This document shows, one piece after another, positions 1 through 12,600 of a DNA stretch of 64,000 nucleotides. The number at the start of each line of letters is the position of its first letter. Within the stretch, counting starts at the first letter, position 1. This stretch comes from Rugalucina vietnamica (lineage: Eukaryota > Mollusca > Bivalvia > Lucinida > Lucinidae), in assembly GCA_964017185.1 (NCBI GenBank), contig OZ024880.1, positions 35,306,329 to 35,370,328 of the forward strand. The letters are read 5' to 3'. The notes beneath the pieces are model-generated. The model was not told the origin of the DNA. It was given only the letters and a program-made list of their open reading frames with translations, and made no database searches. The translations under genes were made by a program, and so were the position numbers.

Positions 1-26
1 ATTTTTCGATGAAAATCCTCTAAGCA

Positions 27-92
27 AACGGAAAAGCCCCAGATGGGACGCCGCATTCTGCGGCGTCACATCTAGGGCTATTCTGTTTGCCT
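27..92. repeat. Palindromic foldback repeat, copy 1
   Basis: Near-perfect hairpin centred on GACGCCGC/GCGGCGTC, with outer arms pairing AATAGCCCC-type sequence. A second copy lies in GPR89 intron 7. The left arm here is degenerate. Confidence 0.7.
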
Positions 93-282
93 TTGTCCCA
101 CAAAAAAGATGCCAGGCTCATACGAGTTAAAATTAGGCCACACTAAGCAACATAAACACATTATGTTTAATTTCACAAAAGTGAAAACAATGACCATTAG
201 AACTGAAAACACTGCCTCCAAACCCCCACTCCCACATACTCTCCATTTAAAAAAAGCACTTTTCTGCAGCTCTGACACATTA

Positions 283-499
283 TGAGCCTAGTCGTGAGAA
301 AACCTGATTTTTTGGCTATGCGAAAACAAAGGTTCAGGTCAACCGATCAGCATCTTTGTTTTCACTAAACAGATAGTACAATTCTTCCTCTACTTATACA
401 CAAAATTCCAGGATTCTAGCTTTCTTCTGTGAATGTGTAGCCCAGTTTGTGTCAAACCTGGTCGGAAACCCTAAGCCGGGTTTTCTCACATCGCGGCTC
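283..499 (+). mobile_element. MITE-T copy, hairpin left
   Basis: MITE-T family: tips TGAGCC.../...GGCTCA, subterminal hairpin of GCGAAAACAAAGG type, unique part with CTGTACAG and CAGACCTGGTCGGAAACC. Strand + here means the hairpin lies at the left. The hairpin in this copy is decayed. Confidence 0.8.
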
Positions 500-1044
500 T
501 TATAATGTCAGGTACACCTGACACGGTGTCATGAAGTTTGCAGCGCCAGTTCGATGTAGCCACTCTTCTCTGCTATTTCCATTGCAGAATGGTAGGTTTT
601 GTGTAGCTCCATGTTTTGAAACTCTTTCATGTCTATGGCAGGACACTGTGGGTATCGCAGGTCAGTCGGGGGATCAAATAATTTGGATAAAAAGTCTTGT
701 AATTTGTCAATTTTATGACCTGAAAAGAGACAGTTTAAATACTATAATTTAATTTTACAATTTGCAAGTTACAAGCATGCCTTTTTATGCCTGTTTATTA
801 GGAGAGAAAGTCTGGCTAATTATTACATATTATCACGAAAAACATTACGAAAACTTACCCATGCAATATACTGTGATGTTTTTCAGCATAAAAATTGAGA
901 ATTTCATTGGAAAATTTTTGATATTTTTCTTACTTTTGCTCAAAACATAGATTGTGGGTGCACGTTAGAACCGCCTCAGCAGAACCGCCTCGCTGAGGCA
1001 GTTCTAACGAGTACCCACAATCTATGTTTTGGAGCAAAATTAAG

Positions 1045-3027
1045 AACCAGAGGACCAATGGTCCTGTAAACGCTCACCTGAGATCTGCTGCATATACCAA
1101 TAAACATGTTTGAATATTATGGTATTTAACTCCAGTGCAGGGGCAGATGAAGCCCTTGGGCCATTTTCTTTTTTCAGAATCATCAATTTTCTGTCCATTT
1201 GCCAAATTCCTGCTGGCTTTTCCCTTCAAATGACATTTTAACAGTTTTCCCAATTCAAATGCATAGGCAACCCATGTTAACCTTGCCATAAACTTGGTCG
1301 AGGTCATCACAGGGTCATGATTTATATATACATTGGAGTACTTTCGCCATCGATGCTTCACGCCAAGTTTCCTTGAAATCAGTCTATTGGTTCAGAGAAG
1401 AAGATTTTTGATGGGTTTTTACCATATATGGGCATGGCGGCCATCTTTGTCATGTGACCTAGATTATTTATATACACATTGATTCCCCCATTCTATAGAT
1501 GCTTCACATAAAATTTGGCTTTGATTGACCAAGCGGTTTCAGAGGAGAAGACGTTTGAATATTGTGGAAATATACATGCATATTGCCGCGGGGTGGGGGC
1601 ACATGAGCCCCTGGGGTCCAATTTTTTTCAGAATCATTAATATTCAGTCCTACTTCCCATTTCCTGCAAGACTTTCACTTTAAATTACATTTTTAAAGTT
1701 TTCCCCATTCAAATGCATTGGCGACCTATGTTGACCTTGCCGTAAAATAGGTCAAGGTCATCACAGGGTCATGATTTATATATACATTGTAGTGCTTGAG
1801 CCATCGATGCTTCATGCCAAGTTTTGTTGAAATCGGTCCACCGGTTCTGGAGAAGAAGATTTTTGAAGGGTTTTTACCATATATGGGCATGGCAGCTATC
1901 TTGGTCATGTGACCTGGATTTTTTATATACATATCGTTGGCTCGTTGACAAAACCTCGTAACTGCAAAAAAACAAATTATTCAGGAGAAGCAAAAAACTA
2001 AAACTTGTATATAAATGATATATAATTGTGCATGTTTACAAATTGTCGTATATACAAAACTTGATAAATGAAAGCCAGAAGCAGATTCTTATGATGAATT
2101 AAAGAATGCATTTATGAGAAATCATACATATGCAACTTTTGCATATCTAAAAGCTAAAGATTTTCTTGTATTTAAATTTTTTGAAATTGCATATACAAGG
2201 TTTTGTCACCTTTTTCCAAGTCCGTTTACCATTTGTAGTTACGAGGTTTTGTAAGGTCATCGAAAAACTAGCTTCCCATTGGACATAACCTACAAGGCTT
2301 TGTCACAAGCTGAATTTGAATGTTTTGAATCGCGCCATGTGAAAAAACGATTTTTTGAAAAATGTGTAGTTACGAGGTTTTGTCAACGAGCCAACGATAT
2401 TTGTTACCCCTTCCTATTGATGCTTCACATAAAATTTGGCTTTAATTGGCCAAGTGGTTTCAGAGGAGAAGACGTTTGAATATTATGGAGATATACATGT
2501 ATATTGCCCCGGGGTGGGGGCACATGAGCCCCTGGGGTCCAATTTTTTTCAGAATCATTAATATTCAGTCCTACTTCCCATTTCCTGCAAGACTTTCACT
2601 TCAAATGACATTTTAAAAGTTTTCCCCATTCAAATGCATTGGCAACCTTATGTTGACCTTGCCGTAAAATAGGTCAAGGTCATCACAGGGTCATGATTTA
2701 TATACACATTGTAGTGCTTGAGCCATTAATGTTTCATGCCAAGTTTCGTTGAAATCGGTCCACAGGTTCTGGAGAAGATTTTTGAAGGGTTTTTACCATA
2801 TATGGGCATGGCGGCCATCTTGGTCATGTGACCTGGATTTCTTATATACACATTGGTTCCCCCTTCCTACTGATGCTTCATATAAAATTTGGCTTTGATT
2901 GGCCAAGCGGTTTCAGAGGAGAAGATCTTTGAAATTGTGGACGGACGGACGACGGACGGACGGACGCCGGATCATGGCCATCCTATAAGCTCACCTTGTG
3001 AGCCTAACGGCTCAGGTGAGCTAAAAA
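1045..3027 (+). mobile_element. HINE-A (pearl/Helentron-like) copy 1, inserted in a P element
   Basis: Starts AGAGGACCAATGGTCCTG... CTCACCTGAG and ends CTCAGGTGAGCTAAAAA. Between lie diverged tandem monomers (GGTCATGTGACCTGGATT... blocks), an ACGG simple repeat and a terminal hairpin GAGCC/GGCTC. This is the structure of the bivalve pearl family and of non-autonomous Helentrons. It is interrupted by a 464-base MITE. Confidence 0.75.
1934..2397. mobile_element. Nested MITE with 30-bp inverted repeats and TA duplication
   Basis: Left end TCGTTGGCTCGTTGACAAAA and the inverse right end are near perfect for about 30 bases and flanked by TA on both sides. Comparison with sister monomers of the host HINE gives the empty site. 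The motif GGTTTTGTCA recurs inside. A Tc1/mariner-type target choice is implied; there is no coding capacity. Confidence 0.85.
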
Positions 3028-3181
3028 TAGGTATACCCCTGCATACCCCAGTTTTGCTATATAAAAGTGGGGTTTGAGGGGGTACACATTTCACGGACAT
3101 GTTTTCCTGATGTACATCCATGATGCACCTTTCAAAATTGTTTGCTGAAAAACTCATTCCTTTCATGCAATTTATTTACCA

Positions 3182-3395
3182 TCAGGAAAACATGTCTGTG
3201 AGATAAATACCCCCTTATACCCCACTTTTATGTAGTAAAACTGGGGTATGCCTTGGCGAGGTGGTTCTAACCTGTACCCACAATCTATATTTTGAGTAAA
3301 AAATAAGAAAAATATCATTTTTTTTTCTATTGAAAATTTTCAATATTTACAACTCAGGAAAAATCTGTATATTACATGGGCATGTTTTCATAATG
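3182..3395 (+). mobile_element. P element, second copy, opposite orientation
   Basis: Begins CATCAGGAAAACATGTC and runs through the TACCCC half and the CCCACAATCTAT motif, ending near GGGCATGTTTTCATAATGC. It faces the copy on its left, so the two form a large inverted pair around ~70 bases. It has lost half of the central palindrome. Confidence 0.7.
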
Positions 3396-3470
3396 CTCTT
3401 GGTTAAATACAATGTTGCCAACATTCAGCCAGTATCTGCACAGATTGGCCAGTACCATTTATGGACTGAC

Positions 3471-3686
3471 TCAGTCTAAATTATCCACTGAAGACAAACC
3501 TTCCAAATCCTGTCCAAGAAATGAACACCATTTCTCGCGTATTTCCTCGGTTGCAGAGATATCTTCCTGGTACCCGGTCTGTAGTAACAACGGTAGGCAT
3601 GGCAACACTTGATGAACCATCTCTTGTAGAAGGTCCGTAACTTCAGAGTTGTCCTCAAAGTAGTGGGCTATGGTGTCATTCCGATG
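3471..3686 (-). CDS. USP28: USP25/28 coding exon 22 (C-terminal exon and stop)
   Basis: Encodes the last 71 residues: [20 protein letters not shown], then [20 protein letters not shown] and [13 protein letters not shown], ending SSVDNLD-stop. It matches [40 protein letters not shown]. Vertebrate proteins run on for some 50 more residues, which are absent. Acceptor ATATTGCAG, phase 0. Confidence 0.92.
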   Translation of the reverse strand, partial: HRNDTIAHYFEDNSEVTDLLQEMVHQVLPCLPLLLQTGYQEDISATEEIREKWCSFLGQDLEGLSSVDNLD

Positions 3687-6600
3687 CTGCAATATTGTAA
3701 AGGGAAATAACTTAATGGATTGTCCTTAGGTCATTTAATTTTTCAGGATACGTAGGTTGTTCGGAAAGTTCGTGTAATTGTGTTATATCTCTCATAATTT
3801 TCATGCGTTGTACCGGAAAGTTCTTGTGCGTGAACTTCCACTTATTCTAAATTGTTGATACAAAAAAGAAAGAAAAGTGATCATAGAAACCGAAAATACA
3901 GGTTGTCGTGGCAACGACATCATCGGTACCCGGAGCAGTCTGAAAAATATCACTTTTTTAAACGAAGTCTTAAAGAAATAAACTTAATTTCTGACTGTTT
4001 GCTCATCGCTAGAAAAGCACAGAATCGTATTGTAATATTTCAACAACATGACATTGTTTCCTGAAAATTTAAAGTCAATTGGATGTTCCACAAAGAAGTT
4101 ATGGTCCTTTATTACGATGGTTGTATAGGAAAACCATGACTTCAAACGGAGTCGTTGCGTTGCAAAAGATTATGAACGTCTGTATGTTCTTCATAAAACA
4201 CACACAGAAACACTTAAGATGGGTAAAATAAACTGGAAAACTATCACTAATATAGTTCAACATTTATGTGCAAATGCTTCGCATGTTTTAAGAGTGGAAT
4301 AAAAGAAACTGGCGGCGATTTTAGGAGCAACCAACCGGCAGTGGAATTGTGTTCCATTAAGATTTGCGAAAAAATTTATGATTCAGCGGAGAATATTAGC
4401 AAAATAGACTCAGGGAGCTGTATCACCACATACTGATACTGGTTACGAAAACTTATAACAAAAGAATGAACAGGCACATTAAATGCGTAGATATTGTTGG
4501 TGTTTATGCTGAGAAAGTGTGATCATCGCCAACTGGATTAAAATAAAGTTTGAGGTTTTCGCAACGTCATCTTGACGTTGGCGTGCTCCGGGTATCCATA
4601 CCTCACCTTTTTGTAATGAACATATTTTTATTATGTCTTTGTGCATCATCTTGGTTTTCGCAGCATTTATAGAGGACATGTTGAAGTTAAATTAGGTATG
4701 TTTCTTTTTGTTTTACTATGAATATTAGTTGAATGATCAAACAATTATTCGAACTTTCCGAACGCCCCTCATACATGTATTCGCTAATTTTATCTTAATG
4801 TTATCTGTTTGGTCTGCTAGTTGTCAGTTGTGCTCATGATCTCCAGTTCTATTTGATGCTTGCTGAACGGCCGCCTTACTGGAAACGAGAGGGTTATAGG
4901 TTATAATATGAGCCTGTGCGTGAGAAAACTAACTATTTGGGTTCCGACCAGGTCTGACACAAACCAGCCTGTACAGTCACACAAGCAGGCTAGAAGCTTG
5001 AAATTTCGGATTTAAGAAGAAGGATTGTACTATCTGTGCAGCGAAAACAAAGGCGCTGATCAGCTGTGTAGTTACTTGTGCAGGTCACCTTGAGATCTAA
5101 CCTTAGAAGTGTAGGATGTTTATTGCTTCTGTCAAGATTACTCATCATGACAACCGTTGAAGACATCCAGGTTTATTCTTGCATCTGAGTACATAAGCAT
5201 AGTACGGAACTATGCTTCAGAATTGCCGATGCTTTACATGTCCCATTAAATGGTTATGAAACCTTATTCATCCCAGCGTTTTCATTCATAACACCTGGGT
5301 TTTGTATTATTTAATCAGATGGCTTGTAAAAACATCAGAGTCTGTTTGATAGTTAATCTTGCATTTTCACAACATTTCAACTGAAATTTTCATTGAAAAA
5401 AAAAAACAATGTAAAAACTCCAAAAAATGTGAAATTTCTTGAGTGTCCAACTGAAAACAATGATGTCATGTCACAATCACCAATGACGTCAGTGGATTTA
5501 AGCCCACAGCCATGTTCAAATCCCACACATGAATTTCATGATTTACACATCAGTTTTTGTGGTTTGTGGTTGAATTTCAGCCTTATTGATAATGGCTTCA
5601 AACAGCTATGCACATAGATATTTGAGCCTGTGCGTGAGAAGACCAAAAATTTGGGTTCTGACAAGGAAGGTCTGACACAAACCAGCCTGTACAATCACAT
5701 AAGATGGTTAGAGGCTGGAAATTTCAGATTTAAGAAGAAGGATTGTACTATATGTTCAGCGAAAACAAAGGCGCACAGCTGATCTGCTGCTTTGTTTTTG
5801 CCTATGCAAATTGTTGGTTTTCTCATGCAGTGGCTCAGTTATGGAAGAATAATCTTTTAAATTGAAATACTACACCATTAGAAGCTTACCAGTAGGCACT
5901 GTCTAAGGAAGAATGCTACTATCTTGGGTTCAGGAAGACCTGCACTCTTCGATCTGTTGGCCAGCCTCATGTTCAACAGCTGGGCATGTACCAGGAAAGT
6001 CTAGTCTACTTACCAGTAGGCACTGTCTAAGGAAGAATGCCACTATCTTGGGTTCCGGAAGACCTGCATTCTTAGATCTGTTGGCGAGCCTCATGTTCAA
6101 CAGCTGGGCATGCACCAAGAATGGTAATGCTTTCTGATAACTAGACAAATAACAGAACATGGTTTTAGCAAAAGTGAACTTCTAAAATTATTTTTCCCAT
6201 TGCGCAAAAATAATCATACAATTACTGTAAATTCGGAATTGTTCATGAGAATTTAAAAAATTTTCACTTATATTCGCTAAGTTGTTGTATCGCAAATTTA
6301 CAATTCTTGCTAATAAAGGGTTACTATAAGCTTTATAGACTGCAAGAGAACTCTTTTGTGAATTCAAAAGTTCCGTCATAATTCAGAAATAAAAAAAACA
6401 CAAAATAAAAATCACATGAAAATTTCCAATTTTACAGTATATAGAAGATAGTGTTGTTCAGGGTAAGTGAGGTCAATTTTTATGAAATGCATAAAATCAA
6501 AGGCTAAGGGTCTGCCGAATTAGCACCATTGCATATCTATGAAAACTTTGTAAGCCCAATTGTGATAACTCAACTATACAGGAGTATGCTATATTTGAGC

Positions 6601-9600
6601 CGCGAGGCAAGAAAATCAGTCTTCAGGGTTTCCGACCAGGTCTGACATAAATCAGCCTGTACAGTCACAGAAGCAGGCTAGAAGCTTGAAATTTTGGCTA
6701 TAAGTAGAAGAGGAATTGTACTATCCCAGTAGTGATCTGCGCCTTTGTTTTTGCATATGCAAAAATCCTGTTTTCTCACAATGCGGCACATTTGGTAATT
6801 TCTGAGGAAATCTCCCCATCAAGGCTTCTTTAGCTGTACAACTTTCTGTCATTCTTTATATGAGCTGGGACGCATGAAAACTGGTCTTTCCGGTGTCCAA
6901 CCAGGTCTGACATAAACCGGCCTGTGCAGTGACAGAAGATGGCTAGAAGCTTGAAATTTTGGATTTAAAAAGAAGGATTGTACAATCCCTGTATATTGTA
7001 CAATCCCTGTACTATCCAGTTACTGCACATCTGATCTGTGACTTTGTTTTCGCATAGGCAAAAATCCTGTTTTCTCATGAGGTCGCTCATAAAGTATTCC
7101 CTAGGAAATCTGCCCATTAAGGCTTGAGTAGCCATTTGAATTTTCTATCTAGTATCCAGAAATTACATAATGTCCGGAAAAATCCATGCTTTTGTATTAC
7201 AAAGCAAAGATTGAGCTGTGTGAATCTGGCAGCTGATCAGCATCTTTGTTTTTGCTACATACAAAGCACAACCTTCTTTTGACTCTTTTTACTTTCTTCA
7301 TTCAAACTTCAATCCTCTAATTAGTTTCTGTTGTTTCTGAATAGTGTCTGACGTATTTACAGTTACAGAACCTTAAGACAATTGAACAACAACATCAGAA
7401 AAACAATCTGCATATGCAAAAACAAGGCGCAGATCAGCTGTGCAGTTAGGCAAAAATCCTGTTTTCTCATGAGGTCGCTCATAAAGTATTCCCTAGGAAA
7501 TCTGCCCATTAAGGCTTGAGTAGCCATTTGAATTTTCTAGTATCCAGAAATTACATAATGTCCGGAAAAATCCATGCTTTTGTATCACAAAGCAAAGATT
7601 GAGCTGTGTGAATCTGGCAGCTGATCAACATCTTTGTTTTTACTACACGGAAAGTACAATACGTCTTCTTCTAAAATCTGAAATTTCAAGCCTGTAGTCC
7701 ACTTCTGTGACTGTTCATGCCAGTGTGTGTCGGACCTGGTCAGAAACCCCAAAGACTGTTTCACGTCGTGGCTCAAATGATGTGTTGTGTCATCAGCATA
7801 CCTTTCTTCGAAGAAGTGACATGTTCCTTTCACAAATAAATATGTAGCTTTTCTAAATATCTGGAACGTCTCATGCCAAAACTGAAATACAAAACATCAG
7901 GAGAACTGATTAGCTTCGCATTCCATTTAAACAAATTGTGTTCAATTACAGACTACTAAGGCGGTAATTATACTTAAGAATTGGAATTCAGATTTTTAGC
8001 TTTCACTGCCAGGATGATGAAAACATAAGGCTGTTTGAATGTCTATAAAGCTTAAGGGCATCTCCTCCGTGATATTAAAACACCCATGTTTCATCTTCCA
8101 GTGAAAGCTGACAATCAGGGCCCAGTTGTTTGTTAACGATTCCTTAAAATTTCAAACATGAATATTACAATACACTGTTATTTTTGTTGATAAAAAGGAT
8201 TCTCACATTTTATCAACAAAAATAACAGTGTATTTGTCATGTTGTCGGCATTAACTTAAGGTCAGGGTGTTGTAAAAAACGCCATGATGGATTTTTTTAT
8301 TTTTTGCATGTCGATGTATTAAATGCTTCCCCATAGGAATATGCGAAAATATTCCTTGACTACCGGATTAGTTTTTGAGCTACAGGCAATCCAAAAACAC
8401 AATTTTTGCCATTGAACTCAATGGGGAAAAGGGAAATAGATGTCTGATTTCGCACATAAACATATTTTTCTCCTAAATCCCAAGATGAAATCTTTTTGAA
8501 AACTGATATTGTCTGCTTGGATCACTTTGGAACAGGTTGCTTGAAAAAAAGTCCTTGACAACCGTGCTCGTTTTCGTGCTATTCGAGGTTTTGCTATGTA
8601 TGGTAGTGCGTTTTTGGTATTTTCGGCGACGTAATGTAACGTCGTGGCACGAACACGCGTTGCATTACAATGTGCGACTGGCGCAAGAATTACAATAAAT
8701 GACTTTTACGACAGAAATTCTCAATTGCAGTGTTTTGGTGAAAATTTGCCGCAGTCTTTAATGGAGAAAAATGTAAAATTCGTACTAAATGGCGTGAAGT
8801 TACAACTTTCTCCAGTCCAAAAAGGCGCGACATAAGAGCATCGATTCTCGTTCCGCTGGCGTTGCAAAGCAACGTCGCACGTAACGCTGCATAACGACGT
8901 TTTACAACACCCTGACCTTAACATGTTGTCTTAACGATGACGTTAAGCTAACAGTTTTTGAACAACTGGTCCCTTATACATGTATTATCATTCATGCATC
9001 AACATAAACGTCACTGGCTTTGACGTCGCTCATCCCATAGGTGTGGCCAAGATCATGTTACTTGTAAATGTTTTTCATTGGGAAACCAAGAACAACAGGA
9101 ATGATACTTTTTTCTAAGGTGATTTGCAATAAAAATATAAATATTAAGCATAAAGTTAAAGCCTATGAGCTGCTGCATAAGAAAACAAACAATCTGCATA
9201 TGCGAAAACAAAGGCACAGATCAGCTGTGCAGTAACTGCACAGCTGATCAGCGCCTTTGTTTTCGCTACACTGATAGAACAATTTCTCTTCTTCTTAAAC
9301 TAGAAATTGGCTGCAAGCAAGGCTTTCAGTATACCCCCCGCAAAATTATCTAAGGCCAATAACTTCCTTTAAGTCAAACATGCAAAACATTTGTCAAAAA
9401 TATCTTTTCAGCATTATAATCCTTCATGAAAATCCTCCGTATGTCTGACTCATGTCTGTAAGGTATTAAATAATATACTGAAAGCTCAGGGAGTAAAATT
9501 ATTGTTGATTTCACTGTACACTGTTGATCATTATTTATCATGAGAAATGGTCAAAAATTGGCTATGCTAAAAAAAAGCTGTAAATTTGTCAAAAATAAAT

Positions 9601-12600
9601 TATTCAGCATAAGAATTATTCATGCACATCTGAAATATATCTGGAACAAGTGTGCAAAGAATTCAAATGAAACAATGAAAGCACTAGGAGGACTTGATTT
9701 CATAAAGTATGCTCTACCAGCCGTATTGTATATTAGCGATGGTTGAAAAATGTCTAAGTTGAAAAATGCTGTAAATTTGTCAAAAATTATTTTTTCACCC
9801 ATAAAATTCTTTATGCACATCTTCAATATGTCTGTAACATGTCTGCAAAGTATTGAAAAGAATTACTGAAAGCCTCAGGAGGAGTTGGATTTCACAAAGT
9901 ATGTACTATCAACCATAATTGAATATAAGCAGAAATGGTCAAAATTGGCTAAGTTTAAAAAACTGTAAATTTGTCAAAACTAAAATTTTCAGCATAAAAA
10001 TTCTTCATGCACATCTTCAATATATCTGGAACAAATCTGCAAAGAATTAAAAAGAAACAATGAAAGCCCTAGGAGGAGTTGATTTCACAAAGTATGCACT
10101 TCCAACCATTATTGTATGTAAGCAATAGTCGAAAAATGGCTAAGTTAAAAAATGCTGTAAATTTGTCAAAAACTATTTTTTCAGCATTATAATTCTTCAT
10201 GCACATCTTCAATATGTCTGTAACATGTCTGCAAAGTACTGAAAAGAAATACTGAAAGCCCTAGGAGGAGTTGATTTCACAAAGTATGTATGTAAGCAAT
10301 AGTCGAAAAATGCCAAAGTTAAAAAATGCTGTAAATTTGTCAAAAATTATTTTTTCAGCATTATAATTCTTCATGCACATCTTCAATATGTCTATAACAT
10401 GTCTGCAAAGTACTGAAAAGAAATACTGAAAGCCCTAGGAGGAGTTGATTTCACAAAGTATGTATGTAAGCAATAGTCGAAAAATGCCAAAGTTAAAAAA
10501 TGCTTTAAATTTGTCAAAAATTAATTTTTCAGCATTATAATTCTTCATGCACATCTTCAATATGTCTGTAACATGTCTGCAAAGTACTGAAAAGAAACAC
10601 TGAAAGCCCTAGGAGGAGTTGATTTCACAAAGTATGCACTACCAACCATTATTGAATATAAGCAATTATAGAAAAATTTGCTAAGTTAAAAATGCTGTAA
10701 ATTTGTCAAAAATGATTTTTTCAGCATGACAATTGTTCATGCACATCTGCAATATATCTGAAACATATCAGCAAAATATTAAAAGGAAACATTGAAAGCT
10801 GTAAGAGGAGTTGATTTCACAAAGTATGTACTTTCAGTACTATGGCAAACATGTTATAGGAAGACTTAACTAGAGGACCATTGGTCCTGTAGCTCACCTG
10901 AGAGATTATCACATTGTAAGCTCATGAGATTTAAACTAATTGAGAATCGACCAATGAAAGTCTATGCATGGACACTATTGACCCCCGGGGCATGGCCAAA
11001 TTTGACCCAGGGGCATGACTGGCACAATTTATAATGGGGACTACCAAACATTGCTACATACAAAATATAGAAGCTCTGGGCCTTTTGGTTTCAGAGAAGA
11101 AGATTTTTGTTAGTTTTTCCCATTGTAAGTCTATGGAGACTATCTACCCCCGGGGCGTGGCCAAATTTGACCCCAGGGGCATGGCTGGCACAATTTATGT
11201 AGAGGACTATTAGCCATTGCCACATACAAAATATCAAAGCTGTGTGCACTGTGGTTTCAGAGAAGAAGATTTTTGAATTTTTTCCCATAGCAAGTCTATT
11301 GAGACTATCAACCTCCGTGGCCTGGCCAAATTTGACCCCAGGGGCATGAATGGAACAATTTATGTAGAGGACCATTAGCCATTGCTACATACCAAATATC
11401 AAAGCTGTGGGCCTAGTGGTTTCAGAGAAGAAGATTTTTTAATTTTTTTTCCCATAGTAAGTCTATGGAGACTATCAACCCCCGGGGCGTGGCCAAATTT
11501 GACCCCAGGGGCATGAATGGCACAATTTGTGTAGAGGACCATTAGCAATTGCTACATACCAAATATCAAAGCTGTGGGCCTAGTGGTTTCAGAGAAGAAG
11601 ATTTTTTTAGTTTTTCCTATTGTAGGTCTATGGAGACTATCGACCCCCGGGGCGTGGCCAAATTTTTGATTGGCACAATTTATGTAGAGGACCATTAGCC
11701 ATTGCCACCTACAAAATATCAAAGCTGTGGGCCCTGTGGTTTCAGAGAAGAAGATTTTTTTTTTTTTCCCAGAGTAAGTCTATGGAGACTATCAACCCCC
11801 AGGGCGTGGCCAAATTTGACCCCAGGGGCATGAATGGCACAATTTATGTAGAGGACCATTAGCCATTGCTACATACCAAATATCAAAGCTGTGGGCCTAG
11901 TGGTTTCAGGGAAGAAGATTTTTTTAGTTTTTCCAATTGTAAGTCTATGGAGACTATCGACCCCCGGGGCGTGGCCAAATTTGACCCCAGGGGCATGGCT
12001 GGCACAATTTATGTAGAGGACCATTAGCCATTGCCACATACCAAATATCAAAGCTGTGGGCCCTGTGGTTTCAGAGAAGAAGATTTTTTAATTTTTTTCC
12101 CATAGTAAGTCTATGGAGACTATCGACCCCCGGGGCGTGGCCAAATTTGACCCCAGGGGCACGAATGGCACAATTTATGTAGAGGACCATTAGCCATTGC
12201 TACATACCAAATATCAAAGCTGTGGGCCTAGTGGTTTCAGAGAAGAAGATTTTTTTAGTTTTTCCCATTGTAAGTCTATGGGACCTATCTGTTGCCATGG
12301 AAACCACAATTTTGATACAATCTGCTCCAAAACCTAATGCCATCAATCCCCCAACCCAATTATGGTTCACATTAAATTTGATCAAGATCGGCCTACTAGC
12401 TTCAGAAATATTCTTCTTTGAAATTGTGGACGGACGACGGACGGACGACGGACGGACGGACGGACGACGGATGCCTGCTTATCCTATAAGCTCACCTGTG
12501 AGCCTTCGGCTCAGGTGAGCTAAAAAGTCCCATAACTCTTGCAATACTGACCCTTTGGCCCCTAAATTCATACCACACATGTATTGTCTGATGGTGCAAG

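Larger units (their letters stand above)
838..3110 (-). mobile_element. P element (palindrome-bearing), interrupted by HINE-A
   Basis: Carries a palindrome CATAGATTGTGGGT...GAACCGCCTC repeated inverted, plus a TACCCC-rich half (GCATACCCCAGTTTTGCTAT). Its two halves are separated by the HINE-A copy. It matches, inverted, the uninterrupted copy in USP intron 12. Confidence 0.75.

Noticed and set aside
3852-4679. Mariner transposase fragments in two short frames
   Set aside because: No DDD/DDE residues or helix-turn-helix could be identified; only the element ends are supported.
5930-6160. 76-codon minus-strand frame running through both exon 21 copies
   Set aside because: It reads the wrong frame; the correct frame gives YQKALPFLV...QCLL ending at a donor and matches USP28.
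11091-12385. Repeated open frames reading [20 protein letters not shown]
   Set aside because: They are translations of the 160-base HINE-A monomer, with no start context or family match; the same frames recur in the second HINE-A copy.
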